Assembly: GCF_000972495.1 (NCBI RefSeq)
Contig: NZ_LATM01000001.1
Span: 1,009,085 to 1,073,084, forward strand
DNA from: Hymenobacter terrenus
GTDB lineage: Bacteria > Bacteroidota > Bacteroidia > Cytophagales > Hymenobacteraceae
Direction of reading: 5' to 3'
Length of the DNA stretch: 64,000 bases
Part shown: positions 8,964 through 18,493 of the stretch, one piece after another
Layout of the letters: each line of letters opens with the position of its first letter
Position numbering within the stretch: the first letter of the stretch is position 1
Made by a program: the position numbers and the translations under genes
The notes under the pieces: generated by a model
What the model saw: the letters and a program-made list of their open reading frames with translations, nothing else
Database searches by the model: none
What the model was told of the DNA's origin: nothing

Positions 8964-9328
8964 GGGCTTGAGCAAAAGCAAGTATTTCACCAGCTATTTT
9001 ATGGTTGACCACTTGCGTCAGGCTTGCTCCGTACTAAGAAGGCTATGCTGAGTTGGTCGAAGCATCACGAACCGGGTAACCATTGGCCGTACGCTGAATA
9101 AAGTGGGTCCCTTCCGGGGGAGCGAGAAGCCAAACGAGCAGCAGATGACGCTGGACAGAGTTGTAGGTGAAGCTAGATCGAGTTAGAGACAAACCAAACT
9201 GAGTTAGAAGGAGGCTAAATCGAGTTAGGGACGAGCTAGACCGAGTTAGGAACGGGTTCGGCGTGACCGTCGACTTCCTGCACCGCTTTAGTTGTCGGTT
9301 AAGCGGAAACTATTCCCCACGTGCAAAC
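8964..9328. repeat. intergenic region with GAGTTAG tandem repeats
   Basis: No gene was seen in these 365 bases. Four degenerate copies of a roughly 20-21-base unit centred on GAGTTAG lie at about 9180, 9200, 9222 and 9243, separated by AGCTAGA-type spacers. Near 9040-9065 is a half copy (ATGCTGAGTTGGTCGAAGCATC) of the palindromic repeat found intact at 53241-53340. Confidence 0.5.
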
Positions 9329-10369
9329 TCAATACGAAACACCGAGTGCCGCACGGTCGACATAGTAGTACTGCGAACTGCCGCCGGTACCGGTCCAGTT
9401 GTTGAAGTTGAAGGTGTTGGTGCCGGTAGCCGTTCCGACCACCTTGTACACTTTCACGGCCTGCCGGCCGCGGTACCAATCGAGCGAGGCGCGCGCAACG
9501 CACCGCTCCGGCGTGTTGCTGCCGCCGTTTTGCTGGAGGAAAAAAGCCGTTCCGGAGCCAAACACCTGGCTGGCTCCGTTGGCATCGATGCAGACGGCGG
9601 TGACTTCGTCGAGGCCGACGCCACGCGGCACGATGCCCTTGTCTTTGCTCATGCGGGCCAGAAATGTGACGAGGCGCCCACGCCGGTCGGGATTATTGAA
9701 ATGGTCGTCGGTAATGGTGTTGGCCAGGTAAGGATTGTCGAGAAAGTCGTTGACACCGATGGTGATGTTGGGGTCGTAGGGATTATCGAGCGCAGCGGCG
9801 CTGGTGATGGTTTCGTTGAGGGCGCTGTAGTAGTAGCGGCCCATGATGGCGTTGCCAGCCGAGGTACCGCCGATGGGGCAGCGCTTGGTGTTGCGCACGT
9901 AGTTGAGCGCGTCTTCAACCTTGGTGTCCTTCCAGAAATTGACATATTTGGCCTGGTCGCCGCCGGCAATGAACACGGCCTCAGCGCCCCGGATTTTGGC
10001 TTCCACCTGCGGGTCGTTGGCCAGGGTGCGGGAGTTGATCAGCAACGTTTCGCAAGAGTTGACGTTGCCCAGGCCGTACACGTAGGCGTTGTAGGCATCG
10101 GTGCCCGTGGCGCGCAGGATGAGGAAGTCGCCGCCCCCGGCTTTGGTTATCATCCACTGAAATGCAGCATCGACGTCGGTACTACCGCCCATGAGCACGG
10201 TACCGCCGGCGGTAGTGCGACTCACATCGGCGGCGTCGCCCACAAGGCCGAGCGAGCCAGTGGCGTCAGCCTCGATGGTGGTCGTTGTAGGGGACACAAC
10301 GGGGGGGTCGGATTGGCAGGCGGCTAACGATAACAGCCCGGTAGTGGCAAAAATCAGCAAATGACGCAT
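9329..10369 (-). CDS. cyanophycinase-like S51 family lipoprotein
   Basis: This 346-residue protein has a lipoprotein signal (LLSLAAC, lipidated Cys18). The rest is related to peptidase family S51, which includes cyanophycinase and dipeptidase E. The nucleophile motif GGTSAGNAIMG places the catalytic serine at residue 170. The upstream motif VFIAGGDQAKYVNFW is also family-like, as is DFLDNPYLANTITDDHF near the His-containing active site. Cyanophycinases cleave beta-Asp-Arg peptides. A surface or periplasmic lipoprotein form suggests scavenging of external polymer, which is inference. The ATG at 10369 is chosen because it opens the lipoprotein signal. The gene is monocistronic and divergent from the gene at 10705. 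Confidence 0.82.
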   Translation of the reverse strand: MRHLLIFATTGLLSLAACQSDPPVVSPTTTTIEADATGSLGLVGDAADVSRTTAGGTVLMGGSTDVDAAFQWMITKAGGGDFLILRATGTDAYNAYVYGLGNVNSCETLLINSRTLANDPQVEAKIRGAEAVFIAGGDQAKYVNFWKDTKVEDALNYVRNTKRCPIGGTSAGNAIMGRYYYSALNETITSAAALDNPYDPNITIGVNDFLDNPYLANTITDDHFNNPDRRGRLVTFLARMSKDKGIVPRGVGLDEVTAVCIDANGASQVFGSGTAFFLQQNGGSNTPERCVARASLDWYRGRQAVKVYKVVGTATGTNTFNFNNWTGTGGSSQYYYVDRAALGVSY

Positions 10370-10704
10370 AAGGGGTAGGAATTGATGTGGAAGAAAGGAC
10401 GTGGGCAACCATGCTGCCCACAGCAATTTAGTCGTTTAATCTCAGTGATATTGCTCATTTTTAAAAATTTAATAACATAATTTTGACTGTTATATAATAT
10501 TCGCAGTAAAATTCGATTTATAGAAAGAATAATGCTTTTGCAGAGTTACTGTAGTCTCATGTTTAGCAGGAAGAAGCTCGGTAATAGCCAAGTGCCCCTA
10601 AGCATGAAACCGGTTGCGAGGCGATGCAGGAGTAATTTTGACGACAGGACGCGCTGGAAATTCTGGCTGCGTCCGGAGGCATTCTTTCTAACCGCTGGGC
10701 ACGC
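10370..10704. other. intergenic region between divergent genes
   Basis: These 335 bases separate the cyanophycinase-like and MBL-fold genes. The first part (10440-10530) is markedly AT-rich and probably holds promoters for one or both. No convincing coding sequence or clear TAnnTTTG element was recognised. Confidence 0.5.
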
Positions 10705-11724
10705 ATGGCAAACCGTATTTCTTATCTCCGCAACGAAGCGCTGCCCACCGTACGGCCCGGCTACCCCGGCAATAAGCTCTTTGGCAACCAGTTTGCCAAC
10801 GGCGAAGAATTGTTCGAGCCCCGCTTCGCGACGGTGCTGAAATGGCAGCTTTCCACCAATCCGCAGAAGGAGGAAAAAAAGCACGACACCTGGACGCCCG
10901 AGCTAGTGGATTGCACGGCGGCATTTTCGGCGACGGAAGACATGCTGGTGTGGCTGGGACACGCCTGCTTTCTGCTGCGCGTGGGAGGGGTATCGCTGCT
11001 ATTTGACCCAGTCCTATTCAGCTCCTTAGGGCTGCGCCGCCGCCATCCCCTCCCCTGCCCGCCCGAGGCCATGCGGAGCATCGACTACCTGCTGCTCTCA
11101 CACGGGCACCGCGACCATGCGGACGAAAAATCTATTCAGTTGCTGGCCCGACAAAACCCGCAAATGCAGGTACTCTCGTCGTTGCGGATGGGGAAACTGT
11201 TGCGCAGCATGGTGCCCACCCTGGCCGTGCAGGAAGCTGGCTGGTGGCAGCAGTACAATTTGGGCCCCAATGCACCGCTGGAAATAACCTACCTGCCCGC
11301 CGCCCACTGGCACCGCCGTGGCCTAGCCGACCTGAACGAAATCCTCTGGGGCAGCTTCCTCATCCGGGCGCGGCAAACCAACACACTCATCTACTTCGCC
11401 GGCGACACAGCCTACGGCGACCATTTCGAAACCATCGAGCAGCGGTTCGGCCCCATCGACATTGCCTTAATGCCCATCGGCGCCTACAAACCCGCTTACA
11501 TGATGGCCCAAAGCCATGTAAACCCACACGAAGCCGCTAAAGCGGCCAACGTGCTGCGAGCCGGCCACGTGGTGCCCATGCACCACGGCACATTCGACTT
11601 GTCGGACGAGCCGGCGTCAGAACCCTTGCGCCAGCTCCGCGAAGTGGCCGCTAGTGGCATGCTGCGTGGCGAATTGCATGCCCCCGCAGTAGGCGAAATA
11701 TTGCGCTGGCACGAGTGGGAGTAA
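10705..11724 (+). CDS. MBL-fold metallohydrolase, NAPE-PLD-like
   Basis: This 339-residue cytoplasmic enzyme of the metallo-beta-lactamase fold resembles N-acyl-phosphatidylethanolamine phospholipase D / UlaG-type proteins. Motifs are WLGHACFLLRVGG near residue 90, the metal-binding HGHRDHAD (about residues 132-139), LPAAHWHRRG, the bridging aspartate in YFAGDTAYGD and the final PMHHGTF. The fold and metal site are clear, but the substrate is not. The N-terminus (PTVRPGYPGNKLF) resembles the short lead of this subgroup. It has no operon partner. Confidence 0.88.
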   Translation: MANRISYLRNEALPTVRPGYPGNKLFGNQFANGEELFEPRFATVLKWQLSTNPQKEEKKHDTWTPELVDCTAAFSATEDMLVWLGHACFLLRVGGVSLLFDPVLFSSLGLRRRHPLPCPPEAMRSIDYLLLSHGHRDHADEKSIQLLARQNPQMQVLSSLRMGKLLRSMVPTLAVQEAGWWQQYNLGPNAPLEITYLPAAHWHRRGLADLNEILWGSFLIRARQTNTLIYFAGDTAYGDHFETIEQRFGPIDIALMPIGAYKPAYMMAQSHVNPHEAAKAANVLRAGHVVPMHHGTFDLSDEPASEPLRQLREVAASGMLRGELHAPAVGEILRWHEWE

Positions 11725-12604
11725 GTTTTTAAGCAGCCAGTATGGCGTGGTAGCTGTCAGTTGCCTCAATTACTTCCGCACCGCAGCCATCAAATGAAAC
11801 GGTCTTGGTGTTCCTGCCTACAAGGCTTTTTTGCTCGGATTAGCTCAATCAAGAGGGGACCGCACACCAAAAGCAACTATTGGTGAAGAAGCCTTTTGCA
11901 CTCGAGGCGTGTCTCTTGCGGGAGCAGTGGTTGGCTCCCCGTCGGTCTAGCGCATGTCTCCCCCTTGCGTTCCCTTTTCCTGTGCTGCCAGGCCAACGGC
12001 CTGATGCTCGCACCTAGCCGGATGCTGGTCATCCAACGGCGCATCTCTCCTTGGTCACCTCAGCCAACCACGAACTCTATACTACCAAGATTCCGAAAGA
12101 AAGCAACAACCAGCATGACTATCTCCTGAATTCGAAAGTATTGGATCAAGAAGGCTCTCCAGCTAACAAACCAGTTGCCATCCTTCTACTTAGGTATTTT
12201 AATCGAGCCGCTTTGGAGGACGGAATCAATTGGCTCCAAACAGTTAATTGCCTTCTCCTTGCTTTCCGACGGTCTTTTCTATCGCAACTATTCACACATT
12301 TTCTTGTCCCTGGCACAAACCGGGTACTTTTCCAATCCTGTCTCAACTGCACCAGCGTCGTTGCATCGTTTTCCTATAAAATTTATCCAGGGCTGTAATG
12401 CCAGCAATAAAGGGGGCGATTAACCGTTCCGCGGGTTCACCTACACCAGTAAATTAATAAGTACTTAAATATTAAAAACCTAATTACCAGCGCTACTCCA
12501 GTCTGCTCTACTAGCAGCACGCCTTTAGACTATTCTACCGGTCTTTTCACTTCCATCTTTTTCAACCCTTTTTTCACCCTTTTCTAACACTTCTTTTTTT
12601 TTCA
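11725..12604. other. 880-base intergenic region with a possible gene remnant
   Basis: No intact gene was recognised. On the minus strand 11729-11836 reads as a short open stretch ending at a TAA, with coding-like composition (KTVSFDGCGAEVIEATDSYH), and is closed upstream by a stop. It may be the 3' tail of a lost gene. The remainder is AT-richer and carries only short frames without family resemblance. The last 100 bases are pyrimidine-rich and should contain the promoter of the protease gene at 12605. Confidence 0.4.
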
Positions 12605-15600
12605 ATGAGACAACTTTATTTCCTGGGGCTGGCGTTACTGAGCGCCGTTTCCACGCAGGCCCAAAGTGGCCCGCCGGAATTTCAGCAGCCGGCGCGTAAA
12701 GCCGCCGATTCGCGGCCAGTACCCAACCCAAACTTCCGGTCTGATCCTAAATCACGCATCAGCGGCGACTTGCAGCAACTCTACCAGCGTGCCCGCAAGG
12801 TGCCCGCGGGCCAGCAGCTCCAGCGAGAATTCGCGGGGCTGACCATTGGTGCCCCCCAAACTAAGGGTACGGCCCAACGAAGCGCTAGCTCGACGGCAGT
12901 TCTGGTCCGCATTACAGCTAAGGATGTGAACGCGCTGCTGCCCCAGTTGAAGGCGCGCGGCTTCCAAGTGGTCAGCTCGTTTCCGAAACTACACTTCGTG
13001 GAGGGCTACCTGCCCCTCGCGGAGCTAGCTCCTGGAACCGGCGTTAGCGCCCTGGACCAGCGCGGGTTACTCGGGGTCGTATCCGTATTACGGCCCGAAA
13101 CTAATGTCGGAAAGGTCCAGAACCAAGCGGACTTTGGACTGGAGGCGAACCGGGTACGGGGGGCCCGGCCGACAGGCTACGACGGCCAGGGAGTGCGCAT
13201 CGGCGTACTTAGTGACTCCTATAATGCCAGAGGTGGTGCCCCGGCAGATGTCGCCTCGGGGGATTTGCCCACCGGTCTGCAGGTCATCCAGGATTTAACG
13301 ACTGGTTCTGATGAAGGCCGGGCTATGCTACAGCTGATTCATGACATCGCACCAGGAGCCGATCTGGCTTTCGCCACGGCTTTTGGAGGAGGAGAAGGCG
13401 GATTTGCCAATAATATTCTTGCCTTGGCGAATCCTGCCCAAGGCAACTGTAAAGTCATCGTAGATGACGCTTTCATCCTCACGGAGCCGATGTTTCAGGA
13501 TGGGGTAATTGCCCAGGCGGTGGAAGCAGTCACCAAACAAGGCGTTGCGTATTATTCCGCCGCTGGTAATTTTGCCAATAAATCGTCGGAGTATCTCAAT
13601 CCTACGTTTGCACCCACTACTGGCGGCGCCGCTGAACTTAATTTTGCGCCTACAGGCAGCGCTACCGACACGCGTCAGCGTTATAGCATTCCTAAGGGGC
13701 AACTTTTCAGAGTTGTGATCCAGTGGAGCGACCCTTTTTATACTACCGCAGGGGTGCGGACCGATCTGGATGCGTATATTTTGGAGACAGCTACTGGTGA
13801 TACTATTGCCCGGGTCACCAACAATAACCTGCTGAATCAGACCCCAGTCGAATTCTTCGGCTTTGTGAACTCAACAAACACGGAGCTTTTTGATCTGGTG
13901 ATCCGACGCCGGCCAGGTACCGCCGATCCGGCCCGGGTGAAATACCTGCTACCTGATGTCCTGCCACAGGAGTATTTCGTGGGCAGCGGGACCATTGTAG
14001 GCCATTCGGCCGCGGTTAATGCCACGGCGGTGGCTGCCACGCCCTCCTTCGACCGGCTCGTTCCAGAGAGCTTCACTGCGCTCGGCTCGCCCACCATCCT
14101 CTTTGGGCCCGATGGCACCCCGCTGGCGGCCCCTACCACCCGCCCCAAGCCGGACCTAACGGCCATTGATGGGGTGAGCAACACTTTTTTCACGGGAAAT
14201 GCCTTGCCCGACCCGCAGGATGGGTATCTGTTCTTTGGTACTTCCGCCGCCGCCCCCAACGCTGCCGCCGTTGCAGCGCTGCTGTGGCAAGCCGAGCCCA
14301 GCCTGACCCCGGCCCAGATCAAGACCCGCTTGCAAAATACCGCTCAGGACCTGAGTACTCCCGGCTTCGATAACCTGACCGGAGCCGGCCTGATTAATGC
14401 CTACCGGGCCATCTTCGGGTCGGCCGCGCCAGTAGCCGGGCCGCTGATTGAGACGTTTGACGGCCCCCCCGCCCTGGCCCGGGCCTGGGAAATCACCGAC
14501 CGCAACAGCGGCCGTTCCCTGGTACGCAGCGACTTTGGCCCGGCCTCGGCTTCCGGCCAGCTCATTCAGGATGGCTTCTTTCCTTACCTAATGGTCGGCA
14601 GCGGCACAAGTGAGGCCACGCTTCGCCTGAACCTGGCGGCGACCCCAACCGGCGGGTGGACCCTGACTTTCCGGCACAAGAAATTCGCCAACGAAGTTGA
14701 CCAAGCCATGCCCACTACCTTCACGGGCACTAGTAACACTGATGGAGTGGCACTGAGTGTCGACGGTATTACGTGGTATCGATTAGTGGACCTAACTGGT
14801 ACCACGTCGACGACTAGTTACCAGACTGCTACCGTCGACCTGAGCGCGTTCGCGCTAGCAAACGGTCTTACCCTCGGCTCTGACGTGCGCATCCGGTTTC
14901 AACGCACCGGCAGTTCCCGGGTGGATGCGGCGAACCCCGTGCAGCGAGGTGGACGGGCTTTTGACGATGTGACGGTAACCGGCCCCGTGGCCGGCCAGGC
15001 ACCCGTGGCGTTGTTCTCCTCTTCGGCCGCGCCCGCAAACCCCATCTGCCCGGGCTCAACGGTGCAGTTCGAAAGCACGACGCTCTTTGGCGCGCCGACC
15101 GCCTACAGCTGGAGCTTTCCCGGCGGCAGCCCCGCCACCAGCACCGACGCCAGCCCGGCTGTCACCTACCCCACAGCTGGCAGCTACGACGTCACACTCA
15201 CCATTACGACAGCAACTGGCAACGCGACCCGCACCGTTACGGGGGCCGTAGTGGTGACAAGCGAAGTGCCCCAAGCCGGTTTCACCTTCCGACCCCGCAC
15301 GCCCTTGTGCCCGGGAACGGTCGTCTCATTTACCAACCGATCCACGGCCTCCCGCTGCGCAACATATGCCTGGACGTTTGCCGGGGGCTCCCCGGCCACC
15401 AGCACCGACGCCAACCCGACGGTCACCTTTGCCGCCGCGGGCACCTATGCCGTGACGCTGACGGCCACCAATGCCAACGGCGCGACCACCCAGACGCAGA
15501 ATATCATTATCCAGGCCGGGGAAGCAATTCCCTATGCCGAAACGTTCGCGACCAGTCTACCCGCCACCTGGGCCATCTTCAATCCCGATAATAGGACTAC

Positions 15601-16345
15601 CTGGACCTACACGCCCAGTGTGGTGCGCAAAGACGGCACGCCCGGACCAGCCATGTCATTGCCCTTCGGCCCTTATGACAGGGTCAATCAGCGCGACTCA
15701 TTGCTCTCGCCGCTGCTGGATTTGCGGGGCCAGACCCGGGCCACGCTGCGCTTCGACTTGGCATACGCTCCTATTGATGATGCCGTAAACGCGAATGACT
15801 CGCTGGCGGTGGAGGTGTTTGCCGCCTGCACCAATGTCCGCCTGGGGCGCGCTTATTTGAAGTCCGCGACCACGGGCCTCCCTACTACTGCCCCCGTAAG
15901 CGACCAAGTATTTATTCCCTCCGCCGCGACGCAGTGGCGGCAGGAAGACGTGGATTTGACGTCCTACGTCAATCAGCAAGTCTACCTGCGCTTTGTGGCC
16001 TTCAATCAGTTTGGCAATAATCTCTACCTGACCAACGTGCGGGTCGATGCGAACCCGACGCTGACGGCGACCCGGACCCAGAGCGATTCCCCCGCCCTGC
16101 AGGCCTTCCCCAACCCACTGGCCAGCGGCAGCACGCTCACGCTGCAGTTGCCCCAGGTGGCCGGCCTGGCTACCGTGCAGGTGATGGATGCCGTCGGCCG
16201 CACCAGCGCCCAGACCCAGTGGCTGCTCAGCGGCACCGCGACCAACCAGCGCACGCTGGCCCTGCCCCTGGCCGCGGGCATGTACCTGGTCCGCTGCCAG
16301 ACCGCCGACGGGCAACAGTTCGCTCGTCGCGTCCAGATTCGATAA
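12605..16345 (+). CDS. secreted S8 subtilisin-like protease, PKD domains, T9SS sorting domain
   Basis: This 1246-residue secreted protein has a signal peptide at residues 1-20. The catalytic domain is subtilisin-like and divergent, with probable Asp204 (IGVLSDSYN), His246 (LQLIHDIAPGADL) and Ser547 (FFGTSAAAPNAAAVAALLW). A long insert separates His and Ser. A jelly-roll-like segment follows at about 620-795. Two PKD repeats with YSWSFPGGSPATSTDASP and YAWTFAGGSPATSTDANP lie at about 805-975. A MAM/lectin-like segment comes next. The last 80 residues are a type A T9SS sorting domain (AFPNPLASGSTL, GMYLVRC). It is likely exported through the outer membrane as an extracellular protease. A strong terminator follows. 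Confidence 0.9.
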   Translation: MRQLYFLGLALLSAVSTQAQSGPPEFQQPARKAADSRPVPNPNFRSDPKSRISGDLQQLYQRARKVPAGQQLQREFAGLTIGAPQTKGTAQRSASSTAVLVRITAKDVNALLPQLKARGFQVVSSFPKLHFVEGYLPLAELAPGTGVSALDQRGLLGVVSVLRPETNVGKVQNQADFGLEANRVRGARPTGYDGQGVRIGVLSDSYNARGGAPADVASGDLPTGLQVIQDLTTGSDEGRAMLQLIHDIAPGADLAFATAFGGGEGGFANNILALANPAQGNCKVIVDDAFILTEPMFQDGVIAQAVEAVTKQGVAYYSAAGNFANKSSEYLNPTFAPTTGGAAELNFAPTGSATDTRQRYSIPKGQLFRVVIQWSDPFYTTAGVRTDLDAYILETATGDTIARVTNNNLLNQTPVEFFGFVNSTNTELFDLVIRRRPGTADPARVKYLLPDVLPQEYFVGSGTIVGHSAAVNATAVAATPSFDRLVPESFTALGSPTILFGPDGTPLAAPTTRPKPDLTAIDGVSNTFFTGNALPDPQDGYLFFGTSAAAPNAAAVAALLWQAEPSLTPAQIKTRLQNTAQDLSTPGFDNLTGAGLINAYRAIFGSAAPVAGPLIETFDGPPALARAWEITDRNSGRSLVRSDFGPASASGQLIQDGFFPYLMVGSGTSEATLRLNLAATPTGGWTLTFRHKKFANEVDQAMPTTFTGTSNTDGVALSVDGITWYRLVDLTGTTSTTSYQTATVDLSAFALANGLTLGSDVRIRFQRTGSSRVDAANPVQRGGRAFDDVTVTGPVAGQAPVALFSSSAAPANPICPGSTVQFESTTLFGAPTAYSWSFPGGSPATSTDASPAVTYPTAGSYDVTLTITTATGNATRTVTGAVVVTSEVPQAGFTFRPRTPLCPGTVVSFTNRSTASRCATYAWTFAGGSPATSTDANPTVTFAAAGTYAVTLTATNANGATTQTQNIIIQAGEAIPYAETFATSLPATWAIFNPDNRTTWTYTPSVVRKDGTPGPAMSLPFGPYDRVNQRDSLLSPLLDLRGQTRATLRFDLAYAPIDDAVNANDSLAVEVFAACTNVRLGRAYLKSATTGLPTTAPVSDQVFIPSAATQWRQEDVDLTSYVNQQVYLRFVAFNQFGNNLYLTNVRVDANPTLTATRTQSDSPALQAFPNPLASGSTLTLQLPQVAGLATVQVMDAVGRTSAQTQWLLSGTATNQRTLALPLAAGMYLVRCQTADGQQFARRVQIR

Positions 16346-16363
16346 CCTCTAGCAATTGTCTAT

Positions 16364-16399
16364 AAAAAAGGCCCCTGGCAGTGCCAGGGGCCTTTTTTG
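16364..16399 (+). terminator. terminator after the S8 protease
   Basis: A near-perfect hairpin (AAAAAAGGCCCCTGGCA / TGCCAGGGGCCTTTTTT) has T and A runs on both sides. It can act on both strands and separates the protease gene from the convergent gene at 16739. Confidence 0.85.
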
Positions 16400-16566
16400 T
16401 AACTTATGTTTCGTTCGGGAATAGGTTAAACGTTTGTCGAGCTGTCGTGCAGAAAGAGCCCGATTCATACGTGCGTCATGAGGCGACTCCTAAGTTTGCC
16501 TGGCAATTAGCGTTACGAAGAGCTGAGCAATTGGAAAACACATTGTACAAGCCCACATCCTATTAA
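16400..16566 (+). other. coding-like tail without a start
   Basis: A frame reading to a stop at 16566 has coding-like composition in its last 40 residues (VRHEATPKFAWQLALRRA), but it runs out of the terminator and lacks a plausible start. It may be the end of a decayed gene. No family was recognised. Confidence 0.2.
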
Positions 16567-16572
16567 TCAAGC

Positions 16573-16653
16573 TTGAAACATATTCATCAGTACGGGTAGA
16601 ATATGTTTCAAGGGGTGAAACATATTCTACCCGTACTGATGAATATGTTTCAA
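16573..16653. repeat. double palindrome (38-bp perfect inverted repeat)
   Basis: The 38-base arms at 16573-16610 and 16616-16653 are perfect reverse complements around the spacer AGGGG. Each arm is itself bounded by inverted copies of GAAACATATTC, so that motif occurs four times in alternating orientation. The element at 36396-36471 shares this layout with a different sequence. Confidence 0.9.
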
Positions 16654-16780
16654 CGCCTAAGAGTATCTTTTATGGCATTTCTTTCCAACCCCCTTTGATT
16701 CGCGCCTGATACCGCTTGCGATGCCGGACTCGAGCTATCTATTCTACTACCAATCGGCCGGCAGCCCGCTCACAGCGCAC

Positions 16781-18493
16781 TTAGTATAAGCCGGCGGCCA
16801 AGCCGGTTAGGTCCAGCGTGGCGCTGCTGGTGCGGGCGGGCAGCGCCTGGCTATGCACCTGGCGGCCCACGGCGTCGAGCAGCAACACGGTACGGGCCGT
16901 GGGGGCGGCAGGCAAACGCAGTTGAGCGAAGCCACGTGCCGGGTTCGGCGCAATAATAACTGGCTCCGCGGCGGCGGCACCCTTCGACGCGAGGGGCAAG
17001 GCGCCCAATTGGGCCACGAAAGCATTAGTTGTTCGGGCGGGGGCAAACGTGAAGCTACCGAAGACGGCCACCTCGGGAGCCACTCCTTCGAAACGGCCGG
17101 CTACCGTGGCGTTACCGGCCGCGTCCACGCCCAGCCCGCCTGATCCATAAACGCCGTCTCCACCTGCCGCCGTTACTTGAGTCCAGGTACCCGCCGGGTT
17201 CAGCCGGGCTACGTACACCGCCCGGATGGCCGTGGAAGTCAGCACGAGCGACCCAAGCTGCAAGCCATCCCTGCCCAGACCCGACACTACTACATTACCG
17301 CTGGCATCCTGCACCAATGACCCGCAGGTACCGCTGGCACTGCCGCTCAGCAGCCCCCCACCCACCGCTTGGATCCAGGTGCCAGCGGCACTGAGCCGTG
17401 CCACTACAAAGCCGCTGTTACCAGTAAATGGCAGGCTTAGGCCCGCACCAAAAGTGAGGAAGACGTTGGTGCTAGTTCTATCAAAAGCGTCGCCCGTCAC
17501 GACCACATTGCCGGCCGCATCTACGGCTACGGCGCGAGCCGCAAACGTAGCACCGGCTCCCCCGGCCGCCACGGCCTGGGTCCAGGTGCCTGCCGCGTTC
17601 AGCCGCGCCACATACAGGTTGGACTGGTTACCCTGCGGGGTCAACACAAACGTACCAAACGTGGCCGCCGTCGAACCCGAGGCGCTGGAAAAGCTTCCCG
17701 CCACCACGGCCGTGCCATCGGCCTGCAGAGCTACGGCGCGGGCCGACTCCCCTTCCGGCCCGCCGGCGCGCACGGCTTGGGTCCAGGTGCCGGCGGGGCT
17801 CAGCCGTGCCACAAACAGGTCCCGCTCCCCGCCGGTGCCGGTATTATTGAGCGTGGTAGGGCCAAACGTGATGGCACCAATGGCAAAATCGCCGACCACA
17901 ACGGCCGTGCCGCCAGCATCGACGGCTAGAGCCCGAATCTCCTTCCCACTCGGGCTACTAGCCGCCACGGCCTGGGTCCAGGTGCCGGCCGCGCTCAGTC
18001 GCGCCACAAACAGGTCGGCATTGCCCGTCGGGCCGGAGTTCGTGAGCGCATTGGTACCAAAGGCAACCGTAGCGCCCCTGAAGTTCCCAGCCACCACAGC
18101 CGTACCCGCCGCATCCAAGGCCAAAGCGGTGGGCTGCTCATCCCCAATGCTGCCCGCCTGCGTGGCCTGGAGCCAGGTACCCGTCGGGCTTAATCGAGCC
18201 ACGAATAAGTCGTCCGTTGCCCCACTCGGGTCGGAGTTAGTCAGCGTGAAAGAGCCACAGGTTAGCATCGTTCCCCCGAAAAAGCCGACCACGACCACGT
18301 TACCGGCTCCATCAACAGCTGTAGCTTCAATGCGGGATTTCCCCTCCCCTGTTCCAGTGGGCGTTATCGAACCAGTACCGGTCGGTACTACTGCCCAGTT
18401 CCAGCCTTGGGCGGCGGCCTGCTCTGGCCTGGTAAAGGACGCCAAGGCCGCGAGGGTTAAAAAGGACCGGAGTCCGATAGTAAAGAGCTTCAC
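16781..18493 (-). CDS. T9SS cargo protein with SBBP-like repeats, sorting domain interrupted
   Basis: This 570-residue secreted protein has a signal peptide at residues 1-29. About seven beta-propeller-like repeats of roughly 60 residues follow, each with DLFVARLSPTGTWTQAV and ALAVDAGGTAVVVGDF type segments similar to SBBP repeats. The C-terminus begins a T9SS sorting domain (IIAPNPARGFAQLRL, then LLDAVGRQVHSQALP) but stops at LAAGLY with a TAA at 16781-16783. In the same frame the sequence continues VRCERAAGRLVVE to a TAG ending at 16739, which is the usual end of such a domain. The stop therefore looks like a nonsense change that removes the final strand. Secretion by T9SS may be impaired unless the stop is read through or is an error. 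Confidence 0.82.
   Translation of the reverse strand: MKLFTIGLRSFLTLAALASFTRPEQAAAQGWNWAVVPTGTGSITPTGTGEGKSRIEATAVDGAGNVVVVGFFGGTMLTCGSFTLTNSDPSGATDDLFVARLSPTGTWLQATQAGSIGDEQPTALALDAAGTAVVAGNFRGATVAFGTNALTNSGPTGNADLFVARLSAAGTWTQAVAASSPSGKEIRALAVDAGGTAVVVGDFAIGAITFGPTTLNNTGTGGERDLFVARLSPAGTWTQAVRAGGPEGESARAVALQADGTAVVAGSFSSASGSTAATFGTFVLTPQGNQSNLYVARLNAAGTWTQAVAAGGAGATFAARAVAVDAAGNVVVTGDAFDRTSTNVFLTFGAGLSLPFTGNSGFVVARLSAAGTWIQAVGGGLLSGSASGTCGSLVQDASGNVVVSGLGRDGLQLGSLVLTSTAIRAVYVARLNPAGTWTQVTAAGGDGVYGSGGLGVDAAGNATVAGRFEGVAPEVAVFGSFTFAPARTTNAFVAQLGALPLASKGAAAAEPVIIAPNPARGFAQLRLPAAPTARTVLLLDAVGRQVHSQALPARTSSATLDLTGLAAGLY

Noticed and set aside
12051..12398. 115-codon frame in the long gap before the S8 protease
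   Set aside because: Its sequence is not coding-like and it overlaps other short frames.
16573..16653. perfect palindrome as the ends of an insertion sequence
   Set aside because: There is no transposase and the arms are separated by only five bases.
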